This document shows positions 23,112 through 27,073 of a DNA stretch of 27,073 nt, in pieces. Each line of letters opens with the position of its first letter. Position 1 is the first letter of the stretch. The notes under the pieces were generated by a model. It saw only the letters and a program-made list of their open reading frames with translations. It was not told where the DNA came from and searched no databases. The stretch lies in assembly GCA_052039575.1 (NCBI GenBank), contig JBQGEK010000143.1:1-27073 (forward strand), read 5' to 3'. The DNA is from Patulibacter sp052039575. Its GTDB lineage: Bacteria; Actinomycetota; Thermoleophilia; Solirubrobacterales; Solirubrobacteraceae. Both the position numbers and the translations under genes were made by a program.

Positions 23112-25019
23112 ATGCTGCTCGGAGTCGATGTCGGCGGCACCTTCACCGACGCCGTCCTGGTCGACGGCGACCGGGTCTGCACGGCCAAGGCGCCGACCAC
23201 CCCGGACGACCAGTCGCGCGGCGTGGTCGACGCGATCCGCGCGGTGCTCGACGTCGCTGCGGTCGCCCCGACGGAGATCCGGCAGTTCCGTCACGGCATG
23301 ACCGTCGCGACCAACGCGCTGCTCGAGGGCCGGCTCGCCCGGACGGCGTTCTGCGCGACATCGGGCTTCACCGACGTTGTCGAGCTGGGGCGACAGGACC
23401 GCCCGAAGCTCTACGACCTCGCGGCGGCGCGACCTGCGCCCTTGACCCCCGCCGAGCGTCGGATCGCCGTCGACGAGCGGTGTGGACCGGACGGCGTCGA
23501 GCACCCGCTCGACGACGACGAGATCGCGCGGGTCTGCGCCGACGTCGCCGGCCACGACCCCGAAGCGGTCGCGGTGGTGCTGCTGCACGCCGACCGCTAC
23601 CCGGAGCACGAGCAGCGGCTCGGCGCGGCGCTGCGCGAGCGGCTCGGGCCCGGGATCCACGTCTCGCTCTCCCACGCGGCCGTCGGCACCTTCCGAGAGT
23701 ACGAGCGCGGCGCGACCACCGAAGTCGACGCCGCCGTCACGCCCCTGGTCCGCCGCTACCTGCGTCAGCTCGCCACCCGCTGCGCGGACGAGGGCATCGC
23801 GCCCCCCGAGGTCCTGCAGTCCTCGGGCGGCGTGTGCGCGCTCGACGACGCCGCGAATCGCGGCGCGACGACGGTGCTCTCCGGCCCGGCCGGCGGGGCG
23901 GCGGCCGCGGCGATCGTCGCCCGCGCCACCGATCAGCCCGACCTGCTCTGCTTCGACATGGGCGGCACCTCGTGCGACGTGCTGGTCGTCGACGGCGGCC
24001 GCGTCCGCGAGGAGGGCGGCGGCGAGATCGCCGGCCGTCCGATCGCGCTGCCGACCGTGGACATCCACACCGTCGGCGCCGGCGGTGGATCGATCGCCTG
24101 GGCCGACGCCGGCGGCGCGTTGCGGGTCGGCCCCCGCTCCGCGGGTGCACGGCCGGGCCCTGCCGCCTACGGTCACGGCGGCGAGGAGCCGACGGTCACC
24201 GACGCCCACGTGGTGCTGGGCACACTCGACCCCGAGGTGCCGCTGGCGGGCGGGATCGAGCTCGATGTCGCGGCAGCGGAAGCCGCCGTCGACCGACTCG
24301 CCCGACGGCTGCAGCTCGACCGCGAGGCCTGCGCTCGCGGGATCCTGCGGGTCACCGACGCGGAGATGGCCCAGGCGCTGCGCGTGATGACCGTCGAGCG
24401 CGGCCTCGACCCGCGCAGGTTCACCCTGCTGGCCTACGGGGGAGCCGGCGGTCTGCACGCCGCCGGCCTGGCGGCCCGGCTGGGCATCCGACGGGTGCTG
24501 GTGCCCGAGACCGGCGGGGTGCTCTCGGCCCTCGGCCTGGCCGCCGCCGACCGCCGCCAGGATCGGGCCACCACCGTGCTCCTGCGCGGCGACGCGATCA
24601 CCACCGAAGCGCTGCAGCCGGCGGTCGACCACGGGGCCGTGAGCATGGCCTACGACGTCCGCTACGCCGGGCAGGCCTTCGAACTGACGGTCCGGCCCGA
24701 ACGGCTCGATCCGCACGCCCTCCGCGAGGCGTTCGACGTCGCCCACGCGGAGCGCTACGGGTTCGCCGACCCGGACGCCATCCTGGAACTCGTCACCGTG
24801 CGCGAGACCCACCGCGAAGCCGGCCCCGCCGTGACCCTGGGCGGCAACGGGGGCGACGCGGAGAGCCGGCCGGGCCCGACCGTCGTCAGCCTCGCCGGAG
24901 CGACCGTCGTGGTCCCGCGCGGTTGGCAGGTCCGCCGGGACGCCCAGGGCACGCTGTGGCTCGAGTGCCCGTCCGCGGTCACCCCGATCGCCCCCGCCCC
25001 CTGGGAAGTCTCCGCATGA
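23112..25019 (+). CDS. hyuA: Hydantoinase/oxoprolinase family, subunit A (HyuA-like)
   Basis: The 635-residue protein belongs to the ATP-dependent HyuA group (N-methylhydantoinase A, 5-oxoprolinase N-half, acetone carboxylase beta). It opens with the actin-like ATP-binding GVDVGGTFTDAVLVD, then HGMTVATNALLEG, SSGGV, TVLSGPAGGAAAA, the second phosphate loop FDMGGTSCDV (about 281-290), HTVGAGGGSIAW, RPGPAAYG, LAYGGAGGLHA and GVLSALGLAAAD, all in the family order. Members open cyclic amides with ATP, usually paired with subunit B. The substrate is unknown here, as no amidase, racemase or transporter lies alongside. Its TGA overlaps the hyuB ATG (ATGA). Confidence 0.93.
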   Translation: MLLGVDVGGTFTDAVLVDGDRVCTAKAPTTPDDQSRGVVDAIRAVLDVAAVAPTEIRQFRHGMTVATNALLEGRLARTAFCATSGFTDVVELGRQDRPKLYDLAAARPAPLTPAERRIAVDERCGPDGVEHPLDDDEIARVCADVAGHDPEAVAVVLLHADRYPEHEQRLGAALRERLGPGIHVSLSHAAVGTFREYERGATTEVDAAVTPLVRRYLRQLATRCADEGIAPPEVLQSSGGVCALDDAANRGATTVLSGPAGGAAAAAIVARATDQPDLLCFDMGGTSCDVLVVDGGRVREEGGGEIAGRPIALPTVDIHTVGAGGGSIAWADAGGALRVGPRSAGARPGPAAYGHGGEEPTVTDAHVVLGTLDPEVPLAGGIELDVAAAEAAVDRLARRLQLDREACARGILRVTDAEMAQALRVMTVERGLDPRRFTLLAYGGAGGLHAAGLAARLGIRRVLVPETGGVLSALGLAAADRRQDRATTVLLRGDAITTEALQPAVDHGAVSMAYDVRYAGQAFELTVRPERLDPHALREAFDVAHAERYGFADPDAILELVTVRETHREAGPAVTLGGNGGDAESRPGPTVVSLAGATVVVPRGWQVRRDAQGTLWLECPSAVTPIAPAPWEVSA

Positions 25020-26551
25020 GCTCGTCCGCGCCGAACGGCGGACCGACCACGCTCGACCCGATCGAGCTGCAGGTGCTGGTCGGCGCGCTCCGCGCCGCTT
25101 GCGACGAGATGGGCGCCGTCCTGATCCGCAGCGCACACTCGCCGAACATCACCGAGCGCCGCGACTGCTCGACCGCGCTGTTCGACGCCGAGGGCCAGAT
25201 GGTCGCCCAGGCCGAGCACATCCCGGTGCACCTGGGCGCGATGCCGGCGTCGGTCTCGGCGGTCCGCGATCGCCCGCAGGAGCCGGGCGTCAGCTGGATC
25301 CTCAACGACCCGTACGCCGGCGGGTCCCACCTCCCCGACATCACCGTGGTCACCCCGGTCTTCCACGGCGAGGACGGTGCGCGGCGGCTCGTCGGCTTCG
25401 CGGCCGCGCGTGCCCACCATGCGGACGTCGGCGGTCCGACGCCGGGGTCGATGCCGTTCGACTCGACGAGTCTCGACGAGGAGGGCGTCGTGATCGCCCC
25501 CACGCGGCTGACTCCGGAGCTGATCGACGAGCTCGTCGCCCAGATGCGCGCGCCCGACCAGCGGCGCGCCGACCTCCGCGCGCAGCTGGCGGCCTGCGAA
25601 GCCGGCGCCGCACGCTTCGCGGCGCTCGTCGCCGCCCGTGGGCCGCCCGAGCGGGCGTCGGCCGTCGACGACGGCCTCGCGTACGGCGAGCGGCGGATGC
25701 GGGCCGCACTCGAGACCCTGCCCGCGGGGACCAGCCGGTTCGCGGACGCGCTCGAGGGCGCGTCCGGCCCGATACCGCTGCGGACCGCGGTCACCGTCGA
25801 CGCCGGCACGGTGACGATCGATCTCCGCGACGCCCCCGACCAAGGCGCTCACAACCTCAACTGCCCCCGGGCGGTGACCGAGTCGGCGTGCCTGTTCGCG
25901 ATCCGCGCCGCGGTCGAGGACCCCGACCTGCCCACCGACGACGGCACCCGCCGCCGGATCCGCGTCCTGACCCGCCCCGGATCGCTGCTCCACGCCACGG
26001 AACGGCCCGACGGGTCGCGCCCCGCCGTGGTCGCCGGGAACGTCGAGACGAGCTCTCGCGTCGCCGACCTGGTGCTCGGTGCGCTCGGCCGGGCACTCGG
26101 GCAGGGGACGATGAACAACCTGACGCTCGGCGACGAGACCCGGACGATGTACGAGACGATCGGCGGCGGCCAGGGCGCGCTGCCCCACGCCGACGGACCG
26201 AGCGCCGTCCACGTCGCGATGTCGAACACCCGCAACACCCCGGTCGAGGCGCTCGAAGTGTCGTTCCCCGTACGCGTGGTGCGCTACGAGGTTCGTCGAG
26301 GTAGTGGAGGGTCCGGACGCCACCACGGTGGTGACGGTGTGGTGCGGGAGCTTCGCACGCTGGTACCGCTCGAATACCACCTGCTGACCGAGCGCCGTGC
26401 GCGGCCTCCGCGCGGAGCCGACGGTGGAAGCGACGGCGCGGTGGGGCGCAACTACCTCGACGGGCGGTTGCTCCCCGCCAAGTCCGGAGGCCCGCTGCGG
26501 GCTGGTCAGACGCTGCGAGTCGAGACGCCCGGCGGAGGCGGATACGGCTAG
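25016..26551 (+). CDS. hyuB: Hydantoinase/oxoprolinase family, subunit B (HyuB-like)
   Basis: The 511-residue partner of HyuA shows TLDPIELQVLVGALRAACDEM, RSAHSPNITERRDCSTALFD, QAEHIPVHLGAMP, WILNDPYAGGSHLPDITVVTPVF, AAARAHHADVGGPTPGSMP, NCPRAVTESA, NVETSSRVADLVLGAL and MNNLTLG, with the C-terminus VETPGGGGYG, all typical of the family. It should carry part of the active site of a two-subunit ATP-dependent cyclic-amide hydrolase. The start at 25016 is set by overlap with the hyuA stop. A longer open frame from 22892 runs antiphase through hyuA and is rejected. A 20-bp palindrome covers the stop codon. Confidence 0.94.
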   Translation: MSSSAPNGGPTTLDPIELQVLVGALRAACDEMGAVLIRSAHSPNITERRDCSTALFDAEGQMVAQAEHIPVHLGAMPASVSAVRDRPQEPGVSWILNDPYAGGSHLPDITVVTPVFHGEDGARRLVGFAAARAHHADVGGPTPGSMPFDSTSLDEEGVVIAPTRLTPELIDELVAQMRAPDQRRADLRAQLAACEAGAARFAALVAARGPPERASAVDDGLAYGERRMRAALETLPAGTSRFADALEGASGPIPLRTAVTVDAGTVTIDLRDAPDQGAHNLNCPRAVTESACLFAIRAAVEDPDLPTDDGTRRRIRVLTRPGSLLHATERPDGSRPAVVAGNVETSSRVADLVLGALGRALGQGTMNNLTLGDETRTMYETIGGGQGALPHADGPSAVHVAMSNTRNTPVEALEVSFPVRVVRYEVRRGSGGSGRHHGGDGVVRELRTLVPLEYHLLTERRARPPRGADGGSDGAVGRNYLDGRLLPAKSGGPLRAGQTLRVETPGGGGYG

Positions 26552-26559
26552 CCGTATCC
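26540..26559. terminator. 20-bp perfect palindrome across the hyuB stop codon
   Basis: GGATACGGC (26540-26548), TA, GCCGTATCC (26551-26559) is perfectly self-complementary over 20 bp, with TAG of hyuB at 26549-26551. As RNA it would form a stem of about 8 bp with a tight loop. No T-tract follows. It may be a terminator or a dyad-symmetric protein site. Confidence 0.5.
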
Positions 26560-26590
26560 CCGGCTTGTCGCCGCACGCTCGGCCGGGATC

Positions 26591-26612
26591 ATCCGTGCGC
26601 TACGGCACGGAT
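26591..26612. terminator. Second hairpin after hyuB
   Basis: ATCCGTGC (26591-26598) and GCACGGAT (26605-26612) are a perfect 8-bp inverted repeat with a 6-nt loop, 31 bp after the first palindrome. The tandem arrangement suits a U-tract-free double terminator. Further on, TTGCAG (26632-26637) and CTGCAA (26644-26649) form a weaker 6-bp inverted repeat. Confidence 0.5.
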
Positions 26613-26685
26613 TGCATCACCCCCTTGGAATTTGCAGCGTTCTCTGCAACCATGGTGACTCCGTCCCGTTGCGATCTCCGCATTG

Positions 26686-26714
26686 TTGCGGCTGCGCACG
26701 GGATCGCTCATCAT
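26686..26714 (+). promoter_or_regulatory. Possible promoter of the DUF1802-like gene
   Basis: TTGCGG (26686-26691) and CATCAT (26709-26714) have 17-bp spacing and would give a short leader before the ATG at 26736. Both hexamers are imperfect. The 184-bp gap 26552-26735 is AT-richer than the genes around it and otherwise holds only the hairpins listed. Confidence 0.25.
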
Positions 26715-26735
26715 CAACAGTTGGTTTTCCGCCCC

Positions 26736-27073
26736 ATGCCGATTGCATTCAAGGAATGGGCGGTCACGGTTCGTGCCCTCGCCGAGGGTGAGCAGCTGCT
26801 CACGTTGCGCAAGGGTGGGATTCGGGAGGAGCACAAGCACTTCCGTCTCGACCACGATCGCTTCTTCCTTTACCCCACATTCGATCACCAGCGCAACGAC
26901 GTGATCCGGGAGTCCCACCTCCCCGAGTTGCGGCGTGCCCTCGAGGAAGGCGTCTGGCCGGACGGCGATCCGCCGCCGACCGCGCTGACCGAGGACGGTG
27001 GCATCCCCCAGCCGGAGCGCGTGCGCATCCGGGCCTGGGCCGAGGCCGTCGCCCACTACACCGTGACCGATTC
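26736..27073 (+). CDS. DUF1802-like protein (5' part, runs off window)
   Basis: From ATG 26736 the frame is open to the window end, 112 complete codons. The start MPIAFKEWAVTVRALAEGEQLLTLRKGGIREE, then FFLYPTFDHQR and RIRAWAEAVAHYTVTD, match my memory of the DUF1802 family, a bacterial family of unknown function whose members begin with KEWA and a Lys-Gly-Gly-Ile-x-Glu segment. The protein is hydrophilic with no signal peptide. It follows hyuB after a double-hairpin gap, so it is probably a separate transcription unit. The family call rests on motif memory only. Confidence 0.75.
   Translation, partial: MPIAFKEWAVTVRALAEGEQLLTLRKGGIREEHKHFRLDHDRFFLYPTFDHQRNDVIRESHLPELRRALEEGVWPDGDPPPTALTEDGGIPQPERVRIRAWAEAVAHYTVTD

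Noticed and set aside
22479..25136. Very long open frame on the minus strand opposite hyuA
   Set aside because: It is the mirror of the high-GC codon bias of hyuA; the translation is Arg/Gly/Val/Asp-rich with no family motif, whereas the plus strand shows the complete HyuA motif series.
26589..27056. Minus-strand 155-codon frame at the right end
   Set aside because: It is antisense to the DUF1802-like gene and has no recognisable motif; the plus-strand frame has family-like blocks and runs open to the edge.

Overview
The window is one contiguous stretch of very GC-rich chromosomal DNA, with strong G/C bias at third codon positions and long open antisense frames as a by-product. Gene content points to an actinobacterium. 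The clues are a GuaB3-type IMP dehydrogenase homologue next to guaA, the order rplM-rpsI-glmM-acpS-nnr-alr, an SD-poor and apparently leaderless promoter style, and an Flp-like pilin with the GQGTVEY signature. A deep-branching lineage such as Thermoleophilia/Solirubrobacterales is my best guess, made by impression and not proven. I saw no mobile element, CRISPR array, rRNA or tRNA gene; this is mainly housekeeping territory with a few poorly known genes.

Layout. Positions 1-684 (minus) hold the N-terminal part of a secreted protein of unknown function. Positions 828-8306 (minus) form a long housekeeping run, read from right to left: ribosomal proteins L13 and S9, GlmM (cell-wall precursor), AcpS (acyl-carrier activation), Nnr (NAD(P)HX repair), Alr (D-alanine), a tRNA nucleotidyltransferase-like protein and a HIT protein. 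Many junctions overlap by a few bases. Positions 8376-12789 (minus) hold a small membrane protein, guaA, guaB3 and a PfkB-family sugar kinase. Positions 12837-15660 (minus) hold a D,D-carboxypeptidase overlapped by a LysM membrane protein, pyrF, and an HU-type DNA-binding protein directly upstream of pyrF. Positions 15910-17020 hold a tiny membrane protein, the RdgB/HAM1 nucleotide sanitiser and an orphan Flp-like pilin.

From 17115 most genes lie on the plus strand. They are a GT4 glycosyltransferase, two overlapping zinc-ribbon genes, a histone-deacetylase-family amidohydrolase (minus), nadB, an unknown Cys/His-motif protein with a structured AT-richer leader, hyuA-hyuB, and the 5' part of a DUF1802-like gene that runs off the end.

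Notable signals. (1) A TAnnnT hexamer lies 5-8 nt upstream of the start codon of at least seven genes that lack a Shine-Dalgarno sequence, which suggests leaderless transcription. (2) At 20948-20972 the nadB and HDAC-family genes appear to fire divergently from one shared, symmetric -10 element with equal 7-nt spacers. (3) The GuaB3 homologue has Ser where IMP dehydrogenases carry the catalytic Cys. (4) Ribosomal protein S9 has a strongly acidic N-terminal extension as long as its ribosomal domain. (5) The unknown gene at 22593 is preceded by two mutually exclusive hairpins. (6) A 20-bp perfect palindrome spans the hyuB stop codon. I did not find a multi-gene system that I could call a new defence or biosynthetic system.
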